Below are positions 14,001 through 21,900 of a stretch of DNA of 64,000 nt, one piece after another. The position numbers were made by a program, and so were the translations under genes. The stretch is from Batillaria attramentaria (taxonomy: Eukaryota; Mollusca; Gastropoda; Batillariidae), in assembly GCA_018292915.2 (NCBI GenBank), contig JACVVK020000053.1:1214001-1278000 (forward strand), written 5' to 3'. Numbering within the stretch: position 1 is the first letter of the stretch; every line of letters starts with the position of its first letter. The notes below the pieces were generated by a model. That model saw only the letters and a list, made by a program, of their open reading frames with translations. It made no database searches and was not told where the DNA came from.

Positions 14001-15468
14001 TTGGCATTTTCTCGTAATCTACAAACACCAGAGGTTTTAAACTTTGCATGATGATAGACATTGATAAGAGCTTTACAGATATACATGTAGTCAATGGCCT
14101 TGTGTCAATGTCAAGGCCGTACAAGCTATTTTTGTGAAACCTTAACATTGGCATTATCTCAGAAACAACAACAGCAGAGGTGCCAAACCTGGTGTGCTGA
14201 TAGACAGTGATAAGACCCATGCACACATACAAGGTCATTAAAACAGTATGTTGGGAAATTTTACATTTGCATTTACTCAGAATCTAGAAGGATCAGAAGC
14301 CTCAAACTATGTTTGATGATTGACATTGGCAGCACCTTTACAGTTATACCTGTATTCAGTGACTTTTAGTCAAGGTCAAGGCCATGCAAGCGTTTTTTGG
14401 GAAACTTTAACCATGGCATTTTGTCCAAAACAACAAACAGTAGAGGCACCAAACGAGACATGACGATAGACAGCAATGAGACCTACCTTTCTGAATGACC
14501 TTGACTGAAGGTCAAGGTCATTAAAGCTGTCTTTTATGAATTTTAACGTTACCGTTTTCGGAGGAACTACAAATACTAGAGGCATTAAACTTGGCATGAT
14601 GATAGACATTGATGAGATCTCATTTGAATGACTTCGACCAAAGGTCAAGGCCATACAAACTGTTTCGGTGAAAATTGTAATATTGCCAGGGACTCAGAGC
14701 ACCAGAGACACTTTACTTGGCATGATAATGGATAGTGATAAGAGCTTTACAAACATACTCATGTGAATGATCTTGACCTGTGTCACAAGGGAGCCATGGA
14801 GGCTACTGCCTCTCTAGTTTTATATTCATTTTACTGCACATGGAGGATACTTTTTCTAATTTCTCACCGACATGAGGTCTTGTTTCCAGATGATCTGTCA
14901 CGCCAGAATGAGGCTCTGAGTCGAGAGATCGAGGGACTGCGGGGTCGACTGAAGCAATATGCACAAATGCAGGAGCTGGCTTCCATGCTGCAAGAGAGTC
15001 ACAAGTAAAACTTTTGTTTGTTTGTTTGTTTAGGTTTATCTGTAATGGTTATGTATGACAGTGTGTATGTGTGTGTGCGCGCACATGCGTGCACATGTCC
15101 TTAGTATTTTTGTGGTACTGTATTGTTTTTTGCCTTATGTTTTTTGTAAGTCATGTTTGTATTGTGTGGTTATTGGTTCCTGTTCCTTTCTGGGATGTTG
15201 CGTGATGTAAAACTTCTGCATAATTAGCCTTTATTATTATTATTGTTGTTGTTGCAGATCACTGGTGCAGACAAACGATCACCTAATGAAAGAGATGGAG
15301 GAGGAGAGGCGGCGCCACCGTCATGAAGTTGAGCAAATGCACTGGAGTTACGATCAGCTGAAGAAGACGATCAGTTACCTCCCTTCCTCCATCAAGCCCG
15401 ACTCCACTATGGTTACGAATAACAGCATCTCTCGTATCGGTCACAGTAGGGACGGCGGTGACAGATAA
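180..15468 (+). CDS. CEP72: CEP72/LRRC36-family centrosomal leucine-rich repeat protein, 3' twelve exons (5' partial)
   Basis: Exons by splice sites and phase: 180-365, 574-732, 890-1015, 1268-1341, 2236-2360, 2666-2754, 4728-4945, 5343-5550, 6530-6744, 7410-7542, 14890-15004, 15258-15468. All junctions are GT-AG and stay in frame, giving about 618 residues to the TAA; human CEP72 is 647 aa, so only the N-terminal exons lie outside the window. The first exon holds the end of the LRR domain (YYNNIASLEELGRL, LDLRLNPV) followed by the LRR cap (DDRSVRDRERQAALTHF), typical of CEP72 and LRRC36. The middle is low complexity, with an acidic/Pro stretch and an Arg/Glu run. The last four exons are heptad-rich coiled coil (LQEENTTLRERQ, RLREELQHYVKEN, EVEQMHWSYDQLKKTI). 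In vertebrates CEP72 sits at centrosomes and satellites and helps recruit gamma-tubulin complexes; that role is inferred here. CEP72 and its paralogue LRRC36 cannot be separated with certainty. The exon ending at 2360 has its donor inside a GT microsatellite. Confidence 0.87.
1631..1966. repeat. 42-bp minisatellite, about 8 copies
   Basis: Head-to-tail copies containing TCCTACCCTGTGAGTGCAG and GATGTGAGAGTTTGGGGA, with 1-2 base differences between units, one unit a base shorter. It lies in the CEP72 intron between the exons at 1268 and 2236. The apparent long reading frames across it on both strands are repeat artefacts. Confidence 0.95.
2361..2418. repeat. (GT)n microsatellite abutting a CEP72 splice donor
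   Basis: About 29 uninterrupted GT dinucleotides begin at the first base of the intron after the exon 2236-2360, so the donor reads GTGTGT. Confidence 0.95.
3043..4670 (+). mobile_element. Tc1-like DNA transposon with perfect TIRs
   Basis: Terminal inverted repeats of 27 bp are identical at 3043-3069 and 4644-4670 (starting CAGGGTCGAACTTTAATT). TA dinucleotides flank both ends (3041-3042, 4671-4672), the usual Tc1/mariner target duplication. Length is 1628 bp. It lies inside a CEP72 intron in gene sense. It encodes a broken DD34E transposase, described separately. Perfect TIRs suggest a fairly recent insertion. Confidence 0.95.
3408..4446 (+). pseudogene. Tc1-like transposase, frameshifted
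   Basis: The N-terminal part begins MPPRRKLSDF and shows a helix-turn-helix segment (VREVARGLQVSHSVIIRLRERF) and a GRPR-like basic stretch (PRPGQPKK). Catalytic motifs follow: FSDESRF near 3861, DDNATPH near 4146, and PDLNPIENIW near 4240, with 34 residues between the second Asp and the Glu (DD34E). Three breaks are visible: loss of frame near 3630, a TGA where the family usually has Trp near 3810, and a frame change across the G homopolymer at about 3994-4010. The last could be a sequence error; the others make an active enzyme unlikely. Downstream of the G run the frame is open to the TGA at 4444-4446. Confidence 0.9.
5571..5843. repeat. 39-bp minisatellite, about 7 copies
   Basis: Units contain GGACATGTAATGGGATGGAC and ATTTTCACTTT, with few substitutions. 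It starts about 20 bp downstream of the CEP72 exon that ends at 5550. Confidence 0.95.
5969..6277. repeat. 28-bp minisatellite, 11 copies
   Basis: Near-identical tandem copies of a unit containing AGACATATACTGCCAGTTTG. The same CEP72 intron carries the 39-bp array just upstream. Long overlapping open frames here are artefacts. Confidence 0.95.
6838..7030 (-). mobile_element. tRNA-derived SINE, family A
   Basis: Read on the minus strand it starts with a tRNA-like head: A-box region GGCCGAATGGTAGAGCG and a B-box-like GTGAGTTCGTATCCCGGC. A body (GGGGCCAAATATTTG, TTGCCCCGTCTTTGAT) ends in a G/A-rich tail. Related copies in this window are at 17603-17776, 48674-48846, 32795-32890 and 59790-59915. 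Confidence 0.75.
7031..7150. repeat. Interspersed repeat fragment (AGGCCCATGGCTCC family)
   Basis: Shares CTTACTTAGGCCCATGGCTC and TGGAGCATAGG with 54985-55060. No coding potential is seen; class unknown. Confidence 0.6.
7603..7715 (+). mobile_element. Isolated DIRS terminal repeat fragment
   Basis: Matches the right-hand end of the full DIRS element at 13828-13940: GGCTCAGGGGTTG, a diverged CTACTTAC segment, then GGCATACAGTAAACTGCTAA followed by an A-rich tip. No internal coding sequence is attached. It lies between CEP72 exons about 400 bp left of the full element. Confidence 0.75.
8127..8298 (+). repeat. DIRS left inverted terminal repeat
   Basis: Begins GTTAGCAGTTTACTGTATGC and ends near ACCACCCTCAGTTT. 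It is the inverted complement of 13726-13902 with only a few differences, including a 4-base ATAC gain in the right copy. Confidence 0.92.
8878..10269 (+). pseudogene. DIRS Gag-like ORF1 with one in-frame TAG
   Basis: Starts ATG TCG GAC CCA. The frame is open to TGA at 10267-10269 except for a single TAG at 9112-9114. Residues about 40-175 are an Arg/Ser-rich, RS-like domain (RRRHSRRR-type repeats). The second half is a mixed helical region and a basic Pro/Lys/Arg tail, consistent with a nucleic-acid-binding Gag. The stop falls within the RS stretch. It may be a recent inactivating change, a read-through site, or sequence error. The end overlaps the RT ORF by about 280 nt. Confidence 0.75.
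9989..12241 (+). CDS. DIRS reverse transcriptase/RNase H polyprotein
   Basis: Open for 750 codons. The RT fingers/palm shows VVPKPGGRWRPIIDLSRLN near 10540-10600, SLDLTDAYLHIP near 10683-10715, FRAMPFGLNISPWAFT near 10775, and the active-site YLDDIL near 10885. RNase H follows with CTDASLTGWGAHL near 11377, RLELKAV near 11485, LLTDNTTVMAYI near 11560 and VLADGLSR near 11710, supplying the acidic catalytic residues. A C-terminal extension of about 170 residues, common in DIRS elements, follows. No DAM-type methyltransferase domain was recognised. The true start is uncertain; translation may begin downstream of 9989, since the first part overlaps Gag in another frame. Confidence 0.93.
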   Translation: MFVASAAAHPSMRQLSSVPRLLQLSRNFANRLGRSPIPSPIPLGPPCRHPLRLRSPFSLNGSSPVVPPTDGINSQVGEPSPPPNPPRLPPPRNDGFPVGARLSLFLPRWTDLFPHDPWVLSVVREGLRISFTAPPPLTTSPQWISLPAAPDRAAALRTEVAALLAKQAIELVNDPSSPGYYSHMFVVPKPGGRWRPIIDLSRLNLQITAPHFRMETARALRQSILPGDYAVSLDLTDAYLHIPMHRSAQRYLRFALDGAVYAFRAMPFGLNISPWAFTRLMDAVMSVVRQRTSSSLSSYLDDILLKNLCPITLQRDLATLRETLTQLGWIVNLQKSDLIPSQRFVHLGMMFLTDIPLVTLTDQRRDKLIAAVIELSSQRTTTPRQIATVLGMCSAAADLLPAGRLAVRPLQWALQDLWCQATQPWDYPLPVSPDLIQALHPWMNRQWLQKGVSLAPQTATVSLCTDASLTGWGAHLLPSFEMTSGLWTPLEAALHINRLELKAVYYALSYWRLRLQGQTVMLLTDNTTVMAYIRNQGGTHSRALCQEVIHLLQWCAAAGIVLLVRHIPGRLNVLADGLSRQLPLPTEWELHPQVFNRLLERFPTMTLDLRATRFNKKLPRFISPFPDPLALALDALTFSWTDIDAYVFPPFPLVAKIVSRLPLFQCDLTLIAPLRWNRSWISPLLDLLVDVPIRLPTRPDLLLQSDPQIRHPDILGLNLHAFRLSSRPSVQKTSALRLGRASRGTDGVPL
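12151..13377 (+). CDS. DIRS tyrosine recombinase
   Basis: The C-terminal part of a frame that is open from 10414. Only the part from about 12150 looks like protein. It has an N-terminal SAM-like core-binding region (STLSVYDQKWEMFADYCSER, LADFFLFLFSEKGL, IRGYRSCIAREY) and a catalytic domain with Arg in CARISEVHAL near 12640, His-x-x-Arg in STHEIRALAAS near 13218, and the nucleophile Tyr in FGRFYLRL near 13327. A Ser/Pro/Gln-rich insert separates the first Arg box from the His box. The TGA is at 13375-13377. It would integrate a circular DNA copy without an endonuclease. The start codon is not determined. Confidence 0.9.
   Translation, partial: LQAEFQALRAEDFSSEVGARIARDRRSSTLSVYDQKWEMFADYCSERALDPFSLSTPQLADFFLFLFSEKGLQPVTIRGYRSCIAREYRLLGRPDPGRNPRLSSLLNNFDIERPRVTRLLPKWSLPQVLRFLESPPYEPLDSAPADALLEKTVFLVAMATCARISEVHALSARSDCMRWNDDGSVSLLTCPGFIAKNRLPDWGNQAFTLKPLHDDKACPVRALRVYLRSTRALRRQLDPLFLAPPGKKMSPQLLSSFVRKLLIKVYSSNQDQDQAGSSSAFPATSPPATTTSCESARPLSQEVRPRHPRPLDAPNTGRRVVHDPATLPCQAGHSDGSRTVTAPAPPPRPARGSLSTHEIRALAASRMFYRGVSLIELSKAVGWSQHTTFGRFYLRLPDSPLPADAVDH
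13592..13680 (+). repeat. DIRS internal complementary region
   Basis: GGCATACAGTAAACTGCTAA then CTCGGAGAAAAAATA is the reverse complement of the left tip. Immediately after it lies the reverse complement of the right tip, ending GGGTTAGCAGTTTACTG. The join corresponds to a left-right end circle junction. Confidence 0.93.
13726..13902 (-). repeat. DIRS right inverted terminal repeat
   Basis: Inverted copy of 8127-8298, running from AAAACTGAGGGTGGTATGAT to CAGTAAACTGCTAAC. The right tip continues to about 13940. Confidence 0.92.
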
Positions 15469-16063
15469 GATGCTTGTGTTGTCTGCAGCTTTTTGTCTTT
15501 CTTTCTTTGTTTGTCCTTTATTATTCCTTTTTGAGATTTGGGTTGATTCCCTTGGGGAAAGCGCGTCGCCGTGGTGCAGCACCACCCACTAACCTATTCA
15601 TTATTGGGTCATTGACCTTGAGAAGAAATGATGCATCTTAGATCACAGCAAGAACAAAACTTTCATCCATTTCAAAATGGCCTCTGGGTTTTTTTTGTTT
15701 TTTTTTAATTTCTGGTTTGAGTTCATGGGTAGCCGCGAAATAGTCTCTGTTGCTTGCGCGGCATAAAGCCCTAAATAACTAACTAACTGAGTTCATGGGG
15801 ACTTTTCAGACTGGGCTGTTAGCTTTGTTCAACCAGAAGATTTTCCAGCCTGTTCTCTTTGGGCTACGGTTAAAGACTGTATTGTATTGTATGCCAGGTT
15901 GTTTTTTTGTTTGGGTTTTTTTTCCCCAACATGAAGGATTCCATTTTCTGTATTTCTTACTTACAAGGCAGCTAACAAACTTTCATCTACGGCTTCAGTG
16001 TACTTGACATGGTCAGTCGGCTGAATTTTTTATTCTTTCTTTTGGCAGGAGTGTTTAGTAATC

Positions 16064-16069
16064 AATAAA
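16064..16069 (+). promoter_or_regulatory. Candidate poly(A) signal AATAAA, proximal
   Basis: AATAAA about 600 nt after the CEP72 stop, followed by a T-rich tract, which fits a proximal cleavage site. Confidence 0.4.
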
Positions 16070-16796
16070 TGCACTTTTTTCTCATATTGCTTCCCTCTCA
16101 AACCACACTGTGTGATGTGCGTTAGAACCCTGTGTACACATGCATTCCGTAAAATTTATGACTGCTCCCCTCCTGTGAACTGTTGGAACATGCTTGAATT
16201 TTTTTTTGTTTTTTTGTCCCAACTCTTTGCCAGCTGCAGTGGTGGTCCTCTCAGGTCATGGGTGGAATCCACGGAGAGCTCAAAATTCCTGAATATTGTG
16301 TGAAAGATTAACATTGAATGAAATACACTTATGATAGACAATACTCAGTGTGTAAATGTATAGAGATTTATATGTGCATAATTGTATATTTTTTGCATAA
16401 TTTAACATGTATATTATCCCGTCTACAGAATGTAGCTATTTACTGTGCTAAATAATATACATATACATCACTTGTAATTGACATATAGTTCACTGCATTT
16501 AGCATAGTCTTCCTAGTCAGCATTATGTGTATACATAAGTTGTGTGTACTGAGCATGATAGTCTTCCATGTTTGTTTACAGGCCTGGAATGTTGAGCATA
16601 CATTTCCATTGTATTCATTACTACACTTATTAATATATTTTTCAGTTTATTTGCTGAAGTTAGGTGGTGTCTCACTAGTTAATGTACAGCCATGCACCAC
16701 AAGTTTTGTTGGCAAGCTGTGTCACATGTATTTCATGCACTTTTACTTTTTGTATGGAAGAGCTTGTGTGTCAGTTTGTTAGCCAGGCTTTATTGA

Positions 16797-16941
16797 TATA
16801 GTTCGCCCCCGTGTGGCATTTGCACCTTGTTTAAATGCACTGCGACTGTCTAAATAACACGGCAGTGGCACCATTACCACAAGGTAACCCCAACCCGCAG
16901 CCTAAAAATAACCCTAAACCCAGCTAAGCAGGCGAACTGTA
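16797..16941. mobile_element. 145-bp MITE with TATAGTTCGCC / GGCGAACTGTA ends
   Basis: Termini are near-perfect inverted repeats. The reverse complement of the interior (GGTTGGGGTTACCTTGTGG, GGTGCAAATG) matches 52474-52624, a second copy with TATAGTTTGCC / GGCAAACTATA ends. No coding capacity. TA at both edges suggests a TA target. Confidence 0.75.
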
Positions 16942-17491
16942 CTAATTGAGCGTGGCTGCATTGGTAAGTTTGGCTGATACGACCCAAGGTTGCCAACTGT
17001 ACTGAGTGTTAGTGAGATACATGTACCTGTAATGAATGCAAGTGAGATGCCTGTAAGGAACAGAAGTTGGCCACGGCAGTTTTCAGTTCTCTGGAGCATT
17101 TTCCAGCCACCTCTTCCATTTCCGTGTCAGCCTTTTTTTTTTCTGTCAAACTTTCACTGTGTTCACGTTTTCTGTTCTTTCACTGTGTAGAAGATAGTCA
17201 CTTCCACCTGCGACTTGCAGGCACGTGCAATGGGTGTGTTAGTGAAACAGTTCTTTTATAAATAATTGTATGAGTGTTGTAAGTAGCGATGCCTTGCATT
17301 GGACTGTGTTTACTTCCACAGAGATTGATGCCAGTAATCCTTTTAATTTGTATCATCTGTGATATGGCATCCAAACATTTTCGTTATAGATGTGTGTCAG
17401 GTTATAGCTTGTGCAAGTATTGTTCAGATTTTACTCGTTTGAACTTATTCATTATAAACAAGTTCTTGCTGTTCACAAACATGTAAAATTA

Positions 17492-17497
17492 AATAAA
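17492..17497 (+). promoter_or_regulatory. Candidate poly(A) signal AATAAA, distal
   Basis: AATAAA followed within about 30 nt by a long GT-rich tract (17523-17590), a good downstream element for cleavage. Confidence 0.45.
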
Positions 17498-17538
17498 ACT
17501 GTACAATGTGAGGTGTTCTTACTTGTGTGTGTGTGTGA

Positions 17539-17570
<32 letters not shown>

Positions 17571-17602
17571 GTGTGTGTGTGTGTGTGTGGGGAGAGAGAG
17601 GG

Positions 17603-17776
17603 GGGTGGGTGGGTGTTTAGGAGTTTAACGTCCTTTTCCCCCACATAAGGGTGATATCAAAGACGGGGCAACAACGAAAAAAAGCCAACACAAATATTTG
17701 GCCCCAGCCGGGGTTTGAACTCACGACCCGAGCATTGAAAGTCCAACGCTCTACCATTCGGCCACCCTGGCTCCCC
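17603..17776 (-). mobile_element. tRNA-derived SINE, family A
   Basis: Best-preserved copy. On the minus strand: GGTGGCCGAATGGTAGAGCG (A box), CGTGAGTTCAAACCCCGG (B box), then the shared body with TTGCCCCGTCTTTGATATC. Bases 17521-17590 upstream are a GT/GA simple repeat. Confidence 0.8.
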
Positions 17777-18508
17777 CGAGAGAGAGAGAGAGAGACGCAA
17801 GGTAATTCCATTCTCATGTGTATGTAGTAAGAGAGAAAATCTTGCAAATCGTGAATGATTGTTTTAATTTCAAGGCTTGACAAAAACTGAAATTCAAGAA
17901 GCAAAAAATATATTCAAATTGCAGTTGGTGAATTGCAATTATTTAACAAGAATCATGGTGAAAATCTGTCTCCCTGCTGCAGAAGGAAAGTGAAGCTAAT
18001 ACTATACATGTGGATTTTAAGAAACACCAGAAATTCAAGTTGTGTGTGGATTTCGTGTACTTACAGGGATTGCTTTCACATCTAACTCTACAAAGCATGC
18101 ATGGTCTTGTTCAAACCAAAACAGCATCTCTATCCATAACATTCAATGATATTCATGAAGAATATTGGCACAAAAAAAGAGGACGAGTCAAAATGACCAT
18201 AGAACATCATTGTGAAGTGTTTGCCTGAGCACACTGCTGAAACAACTGGACAGCCTTCTTCCCTAGACAGGGGACTCGGTTCTGGATATATGTGTACAAA
18301 AATCAAAATCAAAACACACTTTGTCAGCAAACAGTTCAAAGTATATGATTTGCATACCATAATGTGAATAATTTCATAACCCTTGTTAATGCTGAAAAAT
18401 GATAATCACAAATAATATATATCAAAATATGAATCTATCCTGACCCTGCAAAGTTCAAAGCACAATAATCTGAGTACCAAAAAAAAAAAGAATAAAACAA
18501 GTGGCTGA

Positions 18509-18549
<41 letters not shown>

Positions 18550-18915
18550 TCACAGGCAAACTGGCAAACCAGCACCAAAAGAACACTATACAATGAAATC
18601 AAAGACAACAGACACGGAAACAGATCTATGTACACTACTAAAAATCTTGTGAAAAAATCTGTAAAAACACTACTGAAATGGTATGAACTAGAAAACACCT
18701 TAAAACTTGCTTATTTGTGGGACAACTGCTCCATGACCCCTCACAACAAAACAACAAGCAAAACCACCCAAAATAACACATTTAACAAAGTGAGGAACAC
18801 ATCGAATGAGCAACGTGGAAAAAAGTCAGCGTCAGTTACACACATGCAGTCCAATCAGAAATCACAGACAGATTGAAGGCTAAAGTGAAACAAGTGGATG
18901 CCAAAGTTGAAACGC
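17777..18915. other. Convergent intergenic spacer / CLPTM1L 3' UTR
   Basis: AT-rich, with no convincing coding exon. A (CA)n tract is at about 18512-18545. On the minus strand an ATTAAA variant poly(A) signal near 17864-17869 could serve CLPTM1L; no canonical AATAAA was seen on that strand nearby. Confidence 0.4.
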
Positions 18916-21900
18916 TTATTTCTGTTTCTTGGATTCTGGTTTAGCCGCTTGTTTCCCCTTGCCCGCCTCGTCCTCAAACGACATACCAAACTCATTCACT
19001 CGTGTCTTGTCCACTGGATACAGCCTGAAAAAAAAAAAAACAAATGGACAGTACACATACACAATAGTTTTAAGGTTTCAAAGTTTTTATTTGCCATGTA
19101 CATAACAGCACCAAGACAAATGAAAGAAAATAATCAAACGAAAGAAAATAATCAAACGAAAGAAAATAATCAAACAAAACAGAAGTATGTTCATACTGTG
19201 AGGAGGGAGAAAAGGGAAAAAGGGGGGGGCTGGGGGGGAGGGAGAAAAGGGGGGGCAGGGAAGAGGGAATTGATTGGTTTTTTATGTACATTTTCTCAGA
19301 TTGGTAAAGCTGTTGTTATGTCGTAATACAGTGTACCTTCTCTAGACAGCTGATGCTCGCCACAGCACAATTTACTGTACTCAATCAGACCAATGGAAAA
19401 AGTGATTTAACAGTCAGAATCACATACATACATTACAATTTACCTACCGCTGTCATACCATACTAACGATAAGATGTATGATACACATACGAGTCCTGGT
19501 TTGTCTTTATTAGACCCTTGCTGGGAAATTTCAGCTGCTCTCCCTGAGGTAAGCGCAACACCATTGGTACAGCTCCATCCATTTTTTTTTTCATGAACAG
19601 TATGTACTTGTTTTTCTATTCTGTGGAACCACCAGGATGGATGGAATGGGATTTTCAATACCATTGGTACAGCTCCATCCATTTTTTCCCCTTTTTTTCA
19701 TGAACAGTATGTACTTGTTTTTCTATTCTGTGGAACCACCAGGATGGATGGAATGGGATTTTCAATCTGCCCCTTCTACCATAATATTCTTCTGCTGTAG
19801 TGGTGGGTAACAGTGCTGACCTTATTCCAGAGCTAACAGATGTAGAGTAGCAATATAAACACAAATGCACACGAGAATGCCTGATGCTGAATCAGAAAAC
19901 TCACCATCTTTGATACAGGTACACTAGGAACACCACGTCGTCACGGAAACAGGCCAGTCGATGAGCAGTTGGCATGGAGATGATGAAGGCAAAAATGTCA
20001 TCAATGAAAGTGTTGAAGGCCTGAAAATAAAGAAACTGCAGTTTTATTTCCTGGTGTGGACATACGAATATTATCCTGAGTTAGACAAACCAAAACCTAT
20101 ACAGTAGTTCGCAGCTGAAGATGTTGCATGAATCTGCCTTGAAAGTGTCTGGATCTTGTATGCATGACGTTGTTTAAAGGCACCGATTCTTACTTCTAAC
20201 ATGACTTGGTTTCACAGAAGACAAGTTTTGTTTTGGAAAAGTTGTGCTTGTGTGTGCACACCTGTACTCTCAAAACAGTCTATCTTATTGTAAAGTACAG
20301 CTCTGGAAGTGGCAGCAACACCTTTAAATCTGCAGTCAAAACACACTTGTTCTCAGCCCAGCACCAGTACTGAGGGACTGACAGTGACAGAACTCTGTTT
20401 GTGTGCGTGCGTGCGTGTGTGTGTGCACGCGCGGGCGCCACAATTGCTGTGTCTTTTATTGTTCTCTTTGGTATTATTTTCATACCATTTAATTTTACCT
20501 CACTTTCTTAACTTTGTAAGAGCTTAGAGGTCGCTGAGTATAGGTGCTATATAAATATCCATTATCATAATTATTATCTGCCGGTACAATCCATTTGGTA
20601 ATTCATTCGCCTTTCAGCAATATATTTTTTGTGCAGCCACTTCCGTACACCTATCAAAGAAAAAAAGTTGATCCTGCCCTAGTAGTGACCTAATATATAA
20701 TTAATTCAGGACAGTCGGGGTTCTTAGTTTCACCACAAGAACAGCTCCGCACAATTTGTTAGCCTGGATATATTGGAAGATGAGTCTTTACATGAGATAT
20801 AATCTTACAAAGTACTCACCTTGTACATGAAGGCTCTCCAAGGTAAATGAGCCACTGACTTCAGCTGTTTATGATAGATAGGAACAGAGAATGTATAAAT
20901 ACCATAATGAAGAATGGTTTGATTCTTGATAACAATAAGTAAGCAGAGAAAAGGTAAGGAGACTGTGATGGAACATACATCTTTTGCAAATTAAAATCAA
21001 GATTCAATTCAAATGGAGGAAGGAGGGTTGATGCTCTAAGCTTGGGTACCCCCCCCCCCCCCTCCTTGCTTCCCCCTCCTTTACTTGATTCCCGGTGGCT
21101 CATAGGTTGTTTCCCTCTGCTTCTTCCTGACTAGAGATTAGGAAAAGCCATACAGTAAACTGCTAACCCTACTAAAAAATACTTTGTTACATACCAATGT
21201 TACATGTATCTTGTTACATACCAATGTTACATGTATCTTGTTACATACCAATGTTACATGTATCTTGTTACATACCAATGTTACATGTATCTTGTTACAT
21301 ACCAATGTTACATGTATCTTGTTACATACCAATGTTACATGTATCTTGTTACATACCAATGTTACATGTATCTTGTTATACATCTGTCTTACTCGTGTCT
21401 AGATGGATACTTTTACTACAGCAGGACTGTAACACATGTAGTTACATACATGAAGTTTTTGAAGGGCAGTTCCTAATGGTACCAAAACAATTCTAACTGC
21501 GGGTAGCATAGTCAATTACCTTGTAGTTGAGGAATAATTGTGGCAGCATGAAAAGGAACCCAAACGCGTACACACCTGCAAAGAGCATACAAAACGCAAG
21601 CATTATCAACATCATGGCACCTAAAGACAGCATTACAGTAACAATAACCTGTACGTACAGGACTTGAGCATCACATTAGTACCAAAAGTACGCATGAACA
21701 AAATGTGACTAAAATGCGTATTTTCGGGGAGGGGGAGTCTGAAGCACCATGACATTTAAATCCTTTTACTGGATACTGGTATTGTCACTGGTCAAAGATT
21801 AACATGGCATTGCTGCCATGATGATGTATGGCGTGAAAGTAGGGCATATAAATGAGTGTGTGTATGTGTGCGTGGCTGCAATCTGGAGAGTAAACCCTGG

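Larger units (their letters stand above)
7894..14797 (-). mobile_element. TIR element rich in TCAAGGTCA motifs, split by DIRS insertion
   Basis: Ends are TTGGCTCCCTTGTG (7894-7907) and its near inverted complement CACAAGGGAGCCA (14784-14796). Next to the left end are a short GTCT run and a GT microsatellite. The body repeats a theme: a line close to AACATTGGCATTTTCTCAG, a block about caaac..cagaggc, and TGACCTTGA/TCAAGGTCA pairs. Removing the DIRS insert (8113-13940) leaves about 1.08 kb. A second, inverted copy with matching ends is at 60866-62612. No transposase is visible, so it is probably non-autonomous. Confidence 0.75.
15469..17515 (+). other. Probable CEP72 3' untranslated region
   Basis: AT-rich, with no coding signal on either strand. 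Possible poly(A) signals are AATAAA at 16064-16069 and 17492-17497. It includes repeat fragments at 15535-15600 and 16213-16297 and a MITE at 16797-16941. The actual transcript end is inferred. Confidence 0.45.

Noticed and set aside
13996..14654. Minus-strand open frames in the CEP72 intron
   Set aside because: Translations of the TCAAGGTCA element; the similar frames at 61558-62405 recur with the 304-bp block.
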